Source of the DNA: Uranotaenia lowii
Taxonomy: Eukaryota > Arthropoda > Insecta > Diptera > Culicidae
DNA length: 64,000 nucleotides
Reading direction: 5' to 3'
Assembly (NCBI RefSeq): GCF_029784155.1
Contig: NC_073692.1
Coordinates: 271,841,327 to 271,905,326, forward strand
Positions 23,270-34,400 of this stretch are shown here, piece by piece. The notes under the pieces are model-generated. The model saw nothing but the letters and a program-made list of their open reading frames with translations, was not told where the DNA came from and ran no database searches. Both the position numbers and the translations under genes were made by a program. The first letter of the stretch is position 1. Every line of letters begins with the position of its first letter.

Positions 23270-24055
23270 GTATCGTAAATGCAATATGCTCAGCATGATT
23301 AACGCCATATATGGTAACATGTGTGCATTGAGGTGAGTTAAACATGCAATTTTATTTTGTAGGATCCTAATGAAGACACTGAATGGAATGATGTCCTTCG
23401 TGCTAAGGGAATTCTTCCGCCGAAGAAGGAAAAGGAAATTACCGAAGATGACATTATCGGTATGATAGAAAACACGATCGAGGAAAAACAGAATGGCAGT
23501 AAAGATTTATCCAAACTTGACCTGGACGAATTGGACGAACTGGAAGATTCAGAAGATGAAGCTGTTCTGCTCGAATACCGTCGCAAGCGAATGGCCGAAA
23601 TACAGGCTTTGGCACAGAAAGCAAAGTTCGGAAGTGTTATCGAAATATCCGGCCAGGACTATGTGAACGAGGTAACCAAAGCTGGCTCGGAAATTTACGT
23701 TGTGTTGCATCTGTACAGCAGGGGCGTTCCATTTTGCTCCCTGATAAATCAGCACCTGTCGCAGTTGGCCCCCCTTTTTCCAGCGACGAAATTTGTGCGC
23801 GCAATTGCCACCACGTGCATTCCGAACTATCCCGAACGCAATCTTCCAACGATCTTCATCTACTACGAAGGACAGCTCAAGAAACAGTTCGTAGGGCCGA
23901 TAGAGCTAGGTGGACCGAATCTGACGTGCGAAGAGCTAGAGTACATGCTGGGACAGGCGAAGGCAATCGAAAGTAGCATCACCGAGGATCCTCGGAAGGC
24001 TAGAGCAGTGAAAGATAAGATGTTTGCGGAACTATCCGATGCCAACGATTGGTGA
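23264..24055 (+). CDS. PDCL3: Phosducin-like protein 3 (PDCL3/viaf)
   Basis: Exon 2 (23363-24055) is certain. With a proposed two-codon first exon at 23264-23269 the protein is 232 aa and begins [20 protein letters not shown], as PDCL3 proteins do. It acts in the cytosol with the CCT/TRiC chaperonin in folding actin, tubulin and other clients. It has also been described as an IAP-associated factor (family knowledge). Visible features are the acidic N-terminal helix region, the [15 protein letters not shown] entry into a thioredoxin-like fold, the [18 protein letters not shown] segment, and an acidic C-terminus. The thioredoxin CxxC is absent, as expected of phosducins. A polyadenylation signal follows at 24095-24100. 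Confidence 0.93.
23363..24055 (+). CDS. PDCL3: PDCL3 exon 2
   Basis: The acceptor TTTTGTAG ends at 23362. 230 codons follow, from DPNEDTEW to [8 protein letters not shown]-stop, without interruption. Confidence 0.95.
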   Translation, partial: [230 protein letters not shown]

Positions 24056-24094
24056 AATGGTGCATGTTGACACACTAATTTATAAAAATTTGAG

Positions 24095-24100
24095 AATAAA
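24095..24100 (+). terminator. PDCL3: Polyadenylation signal of PDCL3
   Basis: AATAAA about 40 bases after the stop codon. Confidence 0.75.
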
Positions 24101-24247
24101 TTTACTCCTTGATTTTTAAAGGACCACACAGTTGTTTCTAAGCTTGTGTTCAATCATATCCAATTTAGTAATTTAGCTTGTTTCTCATCAAAAGAAAGTA
24201 TCGATCAGAAAGGTCGACTCGAAATTGTAGGAACTTATTGAACGATA

Positions 24248-25166
24248 AGGTACACCGGGGTAAGTGGGGACGGTATTTCGTATAGTTCAGCTTTAAAAAA
24301 TCATTAAAAAATCAGCAGTGGGTCAATTTTGATAAAATCGCGTTCAATGTGATGCAGAACATGTTGTTCACAAATGCTGGAGAGATGGGCTTGATAGACG
24401 CAAAGCGAAAAAAGTTATCACGTAAATTGTTATGGACTGCTGGTGTCTTCACTTACCCCGCTTTATGGGGTAAGTGGGAACAGTAGATTTTCCCTTTGAT
24501 TTCTCAGGAAATTTTCAACAAATTTGTGTTTTTTTGGTTGAATACGTTACTTTATTGCTCAAACCGTCCGAAATTTTGAAAAAAGTTCATGGTACTATTA
24601 ATAAGGCATCTTACAATGATTATTGTGTGTTATCCGATATTATCGAGAATATATACTTATTGTAGAAAAAACAAGTACTTTTCCCAACTTTTCATGATCT
24701 GAATGCTAAATAAAGCTAAATTGTATTGAATGAAGGAGAGAAAATTGAAAAAATGTGTAAACATCAAGTATTTATAAAGCCGTCCCCACTTACCCCAGGT
24801 AAGGTTTGGAAACAAAATTTTAGATTTTTGCAAATAAACCCTTTTTTCTCAATTTTTAACCGTTGTTTCTTTTCCTAATTGGTTGTTTTGAATGTAAGGA
24901 TTGTTTCAATGTAGAGTTTTTCGTCAAGAGCCAGTTAGTTCACGAGAAATTTGCGATTGAAAAAGATGCACATCAACTCCACATCGTAGTTAAAAATAGA
25001 AAATTTACAAATAGTCACCGTAAACATCCGCAATCTTCGGAACCGTATCTCTTTTACAGTTATTGGATAGATTACAAGTAAATTTAACATTCTGCATTAA
25101 AAGTTTGAAAAAATAGTGGACAGTATAGTTTTAATAGCCACCGTCCCCACTTACCCCGGTGTACCT
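24248..25166. mobile_element. 919-bp TA-flanked MITE with GGGGTAAGTGGG repeats
   Basis: Perfect 27-bp terminal inverted repeats begin AGGTACACCGGGGTAAGTGG. TA dinucleotides flank both ends (24246-24247 and 25167-25168), as for Tc1/mariner-type targets. The GGGGTAAGTGGG core recurs inside, near 24466 (direct) and 24785 (inverse). No transposase frame is present. Confidence 0.8.
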
Positions 25167-25169
25167 TAT

Positions 25170-27027
25170 AAAAAAAATGTTGTTAATTAACTGTCCATAA
25201 TCACATCTACAAAAAGAATTATTGTCCGTAAGCTTTTGTAATGCAGTAACAAGCCTGCCTTTAAGAAGAATCGGCGGGAACACTCGAGAATTAATCTGGA
25301 ATTACCACATATCTGAACTGTCACAATAGACTGAGTCGATTTGGGGTCATTTTGAAATTTCTCGAACCCTGAGGTCAAAACGGCTTCGCTTTGGTTCAAA
25401 ATTTATCCATTGTTTTTGTGGAAAAATTTCAAGAAACGTTTACAAGAGTAAATTTTAACTTTTAGTTAATTTGTTGTACTCTATTAGGTTTGTATAGGAA
25501 AATTTAATATGTATATTATATACATATGTTTGAAACATCCGCAAGTTAAGATTGTTATTTTAAAAAGTATACATCATTCGCATTCCCCTTTTTTTTATTT
25601 AAATTAGAACAATTTTGAGATGTACTGAAAAAGAACGTGAATACAAAACTGTAATCGTTTTTTTATTACACATGTTTAAAGTTGAAAAACAGCTTAACTT
25701 GGGCGTTAGATGATGATTTAATGGACTTAATGACAACAAAAAATTGTATGACAGAAAATTCTGGAGACTTCAAGTAATTCATTGGTTTCAAATTTGTTCC
25801 TAAGACATAAAATACAAAATCTGGTGTTTCTACTTTGTTCAGAACATAGGCCGGGGGCATGTAGTAGGTATGTTTCATAAGATTGAAAATATTTCTCTTA
25901 CCTTTCTACTTCAGTGGTGATTTTCGCTGATGGGTGGTTTGTCCGTTTCGGTGCTGAGGCCGTGTTATTCCGTTTCCTGATTCTGTTGGGCTGGATGTTT
26001 TGTTGAAGATGTTTGGGCAGCACGCTTCTGTTTACTGATTTGTTTGAATCTTTTTTGCTGGCGACTTAAGTTCTTCTGGGCTGATTTTTCCTTTTTTGAC
26101 TGACCATGGCGTCAGCCAATTTTTTGATAAGGTTCGTGAGAGAGGTCTGTGTTCCGTAGCTAGTTTCAGGATCAGATAATGCAGGCACCCATGGTGATTT
26201 TGATGATCTATCTTTACTGGATATGTAATGTTTGGCTCCGAATTTATTGCTTTACTTACTCTTTACACAGTTTTACTTTCAAATAGTTTTGAGTAGTCAT
26301 AATTGTTCGACACCACCGAAATATACTAAAAAGAACTTGAAAGCGGAATTGTAATACATCAACTACTGATAAAACACTTCACCATAGCATTTAAAATTTA
26401 TTCACATGTACATAAATGGACGATGAAGCAGCACCTGTATGCACAGAAAAACCACCGGTTCGATCCCACTGATTAAAGTAACGCTAGCGATAGACTTTTG
26501 CTCTATGCAGCTCTAAGTGGCATCGAACCCATTCCAAGACCATTTTATCCACGGCTGTGCAACGGAATTTCTCTTCTATTCAACAGACACTTTTCTCAGG
26601 TCAGGTTGTCCATAAACTCTAATCGGTTGCCTTAACGAAAAAACCTATACCATTTTTTTATTTATTAATTCCTACACTTTAAGTTTGAAATAATGCATTT
26701 TAATTTATGAATATTACTTGATGTATAAGCGAGAGATGGTATCAAGATTAACGAACAGTTTTGAGTGATTAAAAAACGTAATTCTAAAGACACGGGAGCG
26801 ACCGAAAACATGGCCAAATTGGGCAACACCACATACGGGTTGCAAACTATTCGTACTTTTTCTTCTTTCAGAGGCTCGCAGCTACGACTTCTTTAAAATA
26901 TATTACCCACACAGCAAAATAAGAGGAGAACTTAAAAATTATACGATACGAGCACGGGGAACTCGGGCTCATCGGGGAGATAGGGGGGCAATTTAGTATA
27001 TGATGAGGATAGTGAAGCTGATTTCAC
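25170..27027. other. Intergenic DNA between PDCL3 and endosulfine
   Basis: A dispersed repeat tag lies at 25327-25405, related to copies at 43170 and 45385. On the minus strand 25905-26240 reads as a more GC-rich, coding-like stretch (SPWVPALSDPETSYG...) with stops, possibly a decayed retroelement gag. Near 26456 and 26525 two B-box-like words face each other. No intact gene is seen. Confidence 0.45.
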
Positions 27028-27339
27028 TTAACTGTTTTGAAATTTGTTACAGGTCTGGATTATCGAGGTTTTTCTCACTGGCACGGTTTCCGGCGTCGGA
27101 ATCGCTTCACCGGTGGGCACTTTGTTGGCAAACACCTGCTTTACGCCACCGCCCTTTTGCTTCGCCATTTGATAATCACCTGAGTCGAAATATTTCTGCC
27201 CTTTCTGAAGTCGTTTCTGCAAAAATGCCGAATGACCTCCTAGGCCGCGTGGACCTCCGAGGCCCACATTGCCACCATATTTGGCCTTCATTTTTGCTTC
27301 CTCCTGTTTCTCGAGCTCGCTAACCGATTGCTGCTGCTC
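27028..27339 (-). CDS. endos: Endosulfine exon 2
   Basis: It starts after CAATCACAG with EQQQSVSELEKQEEAK. It includes FDSGDY and RKTS and stops at 27028. Confidence 0.93.
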   Translation of the reverse strand, partial: EQQQSVSELEKQEEAKMKAKYGGNVGLGGPRGLGGHSAFLQKRLQKGQKYFDSGDYQMAKQKGGGVKQVFANKVPTGEAIPTPETVPVRKTSIIQTCNKFQNS

Positions 27340-27480
27340 CTGTGATTGGGTGAAATAACAAAAATAAGAAACAGGGAACGTCTAATTCATTTTCATGGAG
27401 AATTCTGGATTTACCTCTTCATTTGTTTCAGCGACAGTTGGCTCTGCGACTGTAGGTTCAGTGTTTTCCTCGGAACTCAT
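27028..27480 (-). CDS. endos: Alpha-endosulfine (ENSA/ARPP-19 family), PP2A-B55 inhibitor
   Basis: Two exons, 27415-27480 and 27028-27339, separated by a 75-bp intron, encode 125 aa (human ENSA 121, fly Endos about 119). The core FLQKRLQKGQKYFDSGDYQM contains the FDSGDY box. Its Ser75 is the Greatwall kinase site that turns the protein into a PP2A-B55 inhibitor for mitotic and meiotic entry (family knowledge). A C-terminal RKTS motif, with Ser at 114, matches the PKA site. The ending SIIQTCNKFQNS resembles the long fly form, so reading through to this stop is preferred over a further splice. The N-terminus is acidic and disordered. Confidence 0.95.
27415..27480 (-). CDS. endos: Endosulfine exon 1
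   Basis: 22 codons from MSSEENTEPTVAEPTVAETN to a GAG/GTAAAT donor, phase 0. Confidence 0.9.
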
Positions 27481-27699
27481 CTTTCTGCTTCGTGTAAATG
27501 TACAAATAAGATCTAGCAAAATTGGAATGATAACGTAAGGTACCATAAAATCGAATATTTCAAATTACATTCAATATATAAGTATTATTAATGTAAGTCG
27601 GGTAAAGCTCAAGTGAAAAAATAAAAATATTACCTAAAATTTTCAAATAAAAATAAATAAATAAATTAAAATAAAATAACCTATTTTTCCTGACTTGAG

Positions 27700-28340
27700 G
27701 CGTTATTTATATGCTTCAAATTTCCTTAAATGAATTCTACTTTTTGATTCGTCGGAACGCTCTCGTCAACTGGCAGCGCAAATGGGACGAAGATGAGTTG
27801 GACCGGTGGTTCCACTCGATTATTCCGAAGGTAAGCCGCAAACCCTGGCTTAATAGGTTGGACCCAACGATGCCACATTTTGATCGGTATTATCAGTGTA
27901 TCTTATTCTCACCCATAAAAGTCTCAATATAACAGAAAGAGAAGAAACTGATAATACCGATCAAAATGTGGCATCGTTGGTTGGACCTGAGCCGGGATTT
28001 TTTCGTATATTCTCCCGTCTCATGTCTAATCATCATTCCTGGGATGCGGTACTTTATCGTATAAATATGGTTGGCAGCAATTTGTGTGGCTGTGGCCAAG
28101 ACATCGAGCATATTATTTGTTCATGTGAGGACCACCTAGCTGCCAGAGTGGATTTAATAGGCTTCCTATTAGTCCGAGGAAAGCCACCCTACATGCCTGT
28201 AAGACATGTATTAGCTGCGATAGACATTGATTACATGTTCGAAATCTACCTCTTCTTAAAAGCGATCAACCATTCCTTTGCTATTTTCCCTAAATCTATT
28301 CTAGTTCTTAAAACCTGTGGTATGAGTCGTTTCAAATAAA
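27700..28340 (+). pseudogene. 3' fragment of a non-LTR retrotransposon ORF2
   Basis: The sequence reads KPWLNRLD, then a 115-bp MITE insertion, then in another frame FSRLMSNHHSWDAVLYRINM and CGCGQDIEHIICSC. This is the C-terminal region (after RNase H, with a zinc motif) of Jockey/R1-type ORF2 proteins. Besides the insertion there is at least one frameshift, between SRDFF and FSRLMSN. Confidence 0.75.
27865..27979. mobile_element. 115-bp hairpin MITE with 8-bp target duplication
   Basis: Two 32-bp inverted arms (27865-27896 and 27948-27979, starting CAACGATGCCACATTTTGAT) are exact complements around a 51-bp loop. GTTGGACC flanks both sides (27857-27864 and 27980-27987). An 8-bp target duplication fits hAT or P-type transposons. 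The end CAACG is not the usual hAT CAG. Confidence 0.85.
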
Positions 28341-30553
28341 CGAATTATACCAAAAACGTATTTTTCCTCACTTGATGTCTAAAAACTAAATTAAAAATTT
28401 AGCAGAAAATTATGTTTACCAAAAAATTCTTTTTACACAAATGAATAACAAAAATAAGGGTTCAGAATAAAGTTGTCGGAGAAGATCGGAAATAACGAAC
28501 CGAAAAAAATTGTCTGATAAGCGATTTGAAATGAGTCCGTTTGGTTATTTTGGCAATAAACCTTTTTGGAAACTTGTTCTACAGTTTGTATTATTTGGTT
28601 AGAATTCCAATAAGAATTTCAACCAACAAGTCTAACAACTATCGCTAACGGAAGCTTGACCGCATACAATCGGAAATATAACCCATAATGACCACTCATA
28701 TTCAAGGACACGTTTTAAGATCAATATGAGCGAACATTTAAGTAACATCAAAAATCTCATTGCATCGAAAATCGATGTGATCCACTCCTCGTGACCTAAT
28801 TAAAGGAAATCAATCAGCAGGAGACTGCCTGCTCACAAGCTACTATCGATGCTCCCGACAACGCTTACCCTTGAAATACTTAAAAGAATAATTATATCCG
28901 CTCTAGTTGGGGAGCAGCTGAATCTATACAATGGAGCAAAAGCTTGTTTTTCGGTACCGCCGACATTGCAAAATTACCAATCGGCAACAGCAATCAAAAC
29001 GAATCGCAAAACTAACATACCTAACACAAATACGAGATCCGGGTACTTACCGAAGTGGGAAACCGCCGTTTACCGCTGGTACCCAATGCAAATTGCAGAA
29101 AATTTCCGCAAAAATGCACCGAAAAACACAAAAAAATATTGTACAACGAAAAATGACTTCTCGCTGCTTGGTACTGCTGCCACTTTTTCGCAAGCGTTTG
29201 TTCTACTTTGCCAAATTTTGACGGATGAGCGTGCTGTTGCATTTGTTGGGAAGCACTGGTGGCGGAAAATTTTCATTTGGAAGGGGCAAAACGAGGTTGC
29301 AGATTTCTTAAATTCAAATGTTGTTCAATTTGAATGCTTTTCAAAGATTTTTTTTTCATTTAACATATTTGCATCCAATAGGTTTAAATAATTTTATCAA
29401 CAATTGATTTTCCTTAAAACGGTGCAGTTTGCCGTTTCACTCGGTCCCAGAGTATATTCATCATTATTACGAAGAACTTTGATTTGGTCCATGACCAAGG
29501 AATATTTAAAGATTCCTTGGTTAATTTAAATATTCCTTGGTCCATGACAACCGTTCGCGAATTTCTCTTTGCTCTCAATTTTATGTTATGATAAAAATTT
29601 CAATTTTTTTTTTCAATTTATTTATTGTTTAAAGTTAAAAAATTGCTATTTTTTTTTTAAATTATATTGGTATGCTATCGGGAAATATGAACTCAATTCT
29701 TTAAAACATAGCTATGTATTTTATACGCTCAAATCCAAGGCGGGTATATAATATAATACCTGGCTCAAATCGAAGTTGTAACCGCCATTTTAAAATACTA
29801 ATGCAAACGCAAGAAAATAAACGTAGCGAGAAAAAAAATCAAGCAATAAGGCAAACGCTTGCGGCCGTCATCAGCGATGCCACACAAACTGATTTTCTAG
29901 TATTCATAAAATTTTTTGTCGAAATTTTTCACCAAGAATCGGTTTTTAACGAATACCGATATTTAGCAAAACATACCGATTTCTGAAAAATTTGATCAGA
30001 CCGATAAATTATTTCCAGAATCTTACTAAATGTATCATTTTTTGGCATTTTTTTTTTTCAATCTGAACCAATTTAATCGTGGTGCCTTATTAACCAGCAA
30101 GTCTCGCAGCATACAGGCGATGGCCAATATTCCTTAGGCGATAGCAGCTTTTGTCTTCTATGCCAAAAACTACATGAATATTTGTAATCAGCGCCTCGAA
30201 ATTAATCATAGGCTTTTATATTCTTTCAAAAAAAAAAAGTTATTGAAGTTTTCAATTCGTTTTTTTAGCTTAATCTGCCATTTTGAGGAAATTTCAGAAT
30301 TTTTTGAAACTATATGCAATTTTCGATATTTTTAAAACTATATTTAATTGTTTCGCAGTCTTCAACACAATTGTTCAATAAGTCGATGTCATCAATATCA
30401 AATACCCAATGGAATAGTTGTAATATTACCTTTTCCATTGGGTGTTTATAATAGCTTGACGAACGGCACCCTCCCAAATAAACGCACTTCAATCTGTTTT
30501 ATCTTTTACATTTTCGAAAAATTTTAGAATTGAATTTTTCACAACGTTGTATA
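28341..30553. other. Intergenic AT-rich DNA
   Basis: A 181-codon frame at 28849-29391 has no recognisable domain and is probably chance. The stretch 29485-29560 iterates CCAAGGAATATTTAAA and its inverse between two copies of GGTCCATGAC. No gene is supported. Confidence 0.45.
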
Positions 30554-30634
30554 CAGACCCCGTTCGATATTGGCAACACGCCCGTACATTTTGTGTTGCC
30601 AAAATCGAATGTTGCCAAAAACGAACGGGGTCTG
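30554..30634. mobile_element. 81-bp TA-flanked hairpin MITE
   Basis: The ends CAGACCCCGTTCG and CGAACGGGGTCTG are exact inverse copies, with inner TGGCAACA/TGTTGCCA pairs. TA lies on both sides. The whole unit folds as a hairpin. Confidence 0.75.
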
Positions 30635-30715
30635 TATCTCTGAAACCAGAACATTGAGGCAAGACAATAAATTGATTCAAAATCAGCTTTTAGTTTTCAT
30701 ATTTTATTATAATGA

Positions 30716-30785
30716 GTTGTCCACGCTTGCCCACGTAGAGTTTGGTAAGGGTTTGGGTCATGTCCACGTGGACCTACGTGGACGC
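30716..30785. repeat. Degraded copy of the GTCCACG MITE family
   Basis: TGTCCACGCTTGCCCACG, GGGTTTGGGTCATGTCCACG and a second GTCCACG match the left end of the element at 20894-21411. Confidence 0.6.
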
Positions 30786-31351
30786 ATTAATTTTTTGAAA
30801 ATTTCAGAATATTGTATGTATTATTGTTATTTTGAATCTACGATTTCAATAAAAAAAAAATCAAGAAGAAATGTTTTCTAACTGTAATGTTGCCGAATAT
30901 GTGCTTTCTGCAGTTTCAGGCTTATCAAGAAAACCTGTATTTATTGACGGTTAATACGAAAAAAAAACGATTTTTATTCTACAAAATTGCACAAGACTGT
31001 TGTATTCTGGCACGCAATTCACAACTGTCGGTATAACATTCAAATTCGTCTGTTTCCGTCTAATCCATTGAAAAAAAAAACCGAGAATTAAACATAACAA
31101 TGAGCTTCAATAAATTACTTACCAGGTTCTACTCATTATTGTACTTAAACGAATCAGAAGTATATTAATAGAAGCAACAGGTTGTTTATCAACTCTACCC
31201 ACACCAGTTAAGGCAAATAACGGACAGAAAAAGAAATATCAAAATAAAATACCACCATAGCAACTGTTGGACAAGAATCTGAAATATCGATCAAATAATT
31301 GTGTGCAGTTTTTGACTCGATCTGAAAAGTAATTCTCCCACCGCAAAGCCA

Positions 31352-31430
31352 ATGACTGCGATTAAAAATGTCGTTGATCTGGATGATATGTTCTACGAGA
31401 ATCTGTCCCTCGGGTTGGCAAAGGTGTTGA
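31352..31430 (+). CDS. TPGS2: TPGS2 exon 1
   Basis: It encodes MTAIKNVVDLDDMFYENLSL and onward to KVL plus one base, then GTAAGT. A 65-bp intron follows. Confidence 0.85.
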
Positions 31431-34400
31431 GTAAGTGACAATGGCAAACCGTTCAGAAGTCAAGCCAATTTACTACATTTTTCAGAAATTTGTAGATAGC
31501 ATTCCCCGGATAACGAACGTGACCTGCGAGAAGCGTCTGCCATGCGAGAAGGCTCAGGTTACGGCATGGGAATCGAGGCACAATATCTACCTTCCGGACG
31601 ATATGAAACGATTCTATCTATCAACTGATGGATTTAACTTTTATTGGAGCTACCAGTATTCGCGTAAGTCTGCCAACGAATAGTTGAACGAACATTCTGA
31701 AACTGAGATCAGAATCTGAAATCTGAATCTTAAATCAAAATCTGGAATCTGAATCTGAAATCTGAATCTGAGATTTGAATCTGAAATCTGAATCTGAAAT
31801 CTGAATCTTAAATCTGAATCTGAAATCTGAATCTGAAATCTGAATCTGAAATCTGAATCTGAAATCTGAATCTGAAATCTGAATCTGAAATCTGAATCTG
31901 AAATCTGAATCTGAAATCTGAATCTGAAATCTGAATCTGAAATCTGAATCTGAAATCTGAATCTGAAATCTGAATCTGAAATCTGAATCTGAAATCTTTT
32001 TTTAAGATAAGTTAACCACCGTTAATTAATTTTGTAAATTTATTTTTCGGCATATCGGTGAAAAGTAGTTATGAAATTGATAAAGATGGATAGAGAAGTG
32101 AGAAGAAAATTTACAGATGTTGAAAAGAGCGAAAGAGCATTTTTGCGAGGAAACTTATTAACGTACACCATACTTTACCCTGCAACATTTCATTATTTAG
32201 GAGAAGTAGTACCGGGATAGAGGTGGCACTACCTTAACCTATACAATGAAATCTGGTTGGTCCGAAGTCTACATGTGGTGAACACGTATACTCCGGACGG
32301 GCCCGTCCGGAGTATACGTGTTCACCACATGTAGACTTCGGACCAACCAGATTTCATTGTATAGGTTAAGGTAGTGCCACCTCTATCCCGGTACTACTTC
32401 TCCTAAATAATGAAATGTTGCAGGGTAAAGTATGGTGTACGTTAATAAGTTTCCTCGCAAAAATGCTCTTTCGCTCTTTTCAACATCTGTAAATTTTCTT
32501 CTCACTTCTCTATCCATCTTTATCAATTTCATAACTACTTTTCACCGATATGCCGAAAAATAAATTTACAGAATCTGAAATCTGAATCTGAAATCTGAAT
32601 CTGAAATCTGAATCTGAAATCTGAATCTGAAATCTGAATCTGAAATCTGAATCTGAAATCTGAATCTGAAATCTGAATCTGAAATCTGAATCTGAAATCT
32701 GAATCTGAAATCTGAATCTGAAATCTGAATCTGAAATCTGAATCTGAAATCTGAATCTGAAATCTGAATCTGAAATCTGAATCTGAAATCTGAATCTGAA
32801 ATCTGAATCTGAAATCTGAATCTGAAATCTGAATCTGAAATCTGAATCTGAAATCTGAATCTGAAATCTGAATCTGAAATCTGAATCTGAAATCTGAATC
32901 TGAAATCTGAATCTGAAATCTGAATCTGAAATCTGAATCTGAAATCTGAATCTGAAATCTGAATCTGAAATCTGAATCTGAAATCTGAATCTGAAATCTG
33001 AATCTGAAATCTGAATCTGAAATCTGAATCTGAAATCTGAATCTGAAATCTGAATCTGAAATCTGAATCTGAAATCTGAATCTGAAATCTGAATCTGAAA
33101 TCTGAATTTGAAATCTGAATCTGAAATCTGAATCTGAAATCTGAATCTGAAATCTGAATCTGAAATCTGAATCTGAAATCTGAATCTGAAATCTGAATCT
33201 GAAATCTGAATCTGAAATCTGAATCTGAAATCTGAATCTGAAATCTGAATCTGAAATCTGAATCTGAAATCTGAATCTGAAATCTGAATCTGAAATCTGA
33301 ATCTGAAATCTGAATCTGAAATCTGAATCTGAAATCTGAATCTGAAATCTGAATCTGAAATCTGAATCTGAAATCTGAATCTGAAATCTGAATCTGAAAT
33401 CTGAAATCTGAATCTGAATCTGAAATCTGAATCTGAAATCTGAATCTGAAATCTGAATCTGAAATCTGAATCTGAAATCTGAATCTGAAATCTGAATCTG
33501 AAATCTGAATCTGACATCTGAATCTGAAATCTGAATCTGAAATCTAAATCTGAAATAAGAATCTGATATCTGAATCTGAAATCTGAATCTGAAATCTGAA
33601 TCTGAAATCCGAATCTGAAATCTGAAATCTGAAACATGAAATCTGAATCTGAAATCTGAATCAGAAATCTGAATCTGAAATCTGAATCTGAAATCTGAAT
33701 CTGAAATCTGAATCTGAAATCTGAATCTGAAATCTGAATCTGAAATCTGAATCTGAAATCTGAATCTGAAATCTGAATCTGAAATCTGAATCTGAAATCT
33801 GAATCTGAAATCTGAATCTGAAATCTGAATCTGAAATCTGAATCTGAAATCTGAATCTGAAATCTGAATCTGAAATCTGAATCTGAAATCTGAATCTGAA
33901 ATCTGAATCTGAAATCTGAATCTGAAATCTGAATCTGAAATCTGAATCTGAAATCTGAATCTGAAATCTGAATCTGAAATCTGAATCTGAAATCTGAATC
34001 TGAAATCTGAATCTGAAATCTGAATCTGAAATCTGAATCTGAAATCTGAATCTGAAATCTGAATTTGAAATCTGAATCTGAAATCTGAATCTGAAATCTG
34101 AATCTGAAATCAGAATCTGAAATCTGAAACTGAAATCTGAATCTGAAATCTGAATCTTAAATCTGAATCTGAAATCTGAATCTGAATCTGAATCTGAAAT
34201 CTGAAATCTGAAATCTGAAATCTGAAATCTGAAATCTGAATCTGAATCTGAATCTGAAATCTGAATCTGAAATCTGAATCTGAAATCTGAATCTGAAATC
34301 TGAATCTGAAATCTGAATCTGAAATCTGAAACTGAAATCTTAAATTTTAAAATCTGAAATCCGTAATACTATTATGAATCTGAAATCTGAAATCTGAAAT

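Noticed and set aside
26395..26545. Two B-box-like words in opposite orientation
   Set aside because: No matching A box at the right distance on either strand. Not enough for a tRNA or SINE call.
28849..29391. 180-aa open frame
   Set aside because: No recognisable domain, no splice or promoter context, composition like the surrounding intergenic DNA.
31485..31488. TTTTTCAG acceptor for TPGS2 exon 2
   Set aside because: Its use would put the exon out of frame and hit a stop at once. The AG 10 bases later keeps phase and aligns with human TPGS2.
32510..33637. 375-codon minus-strand open frame of 13-residue periodicity
   Set aside because: It is the translation of the 13-bp satellite, whose minus strand lacks stops in every frame. 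No start context or domain.
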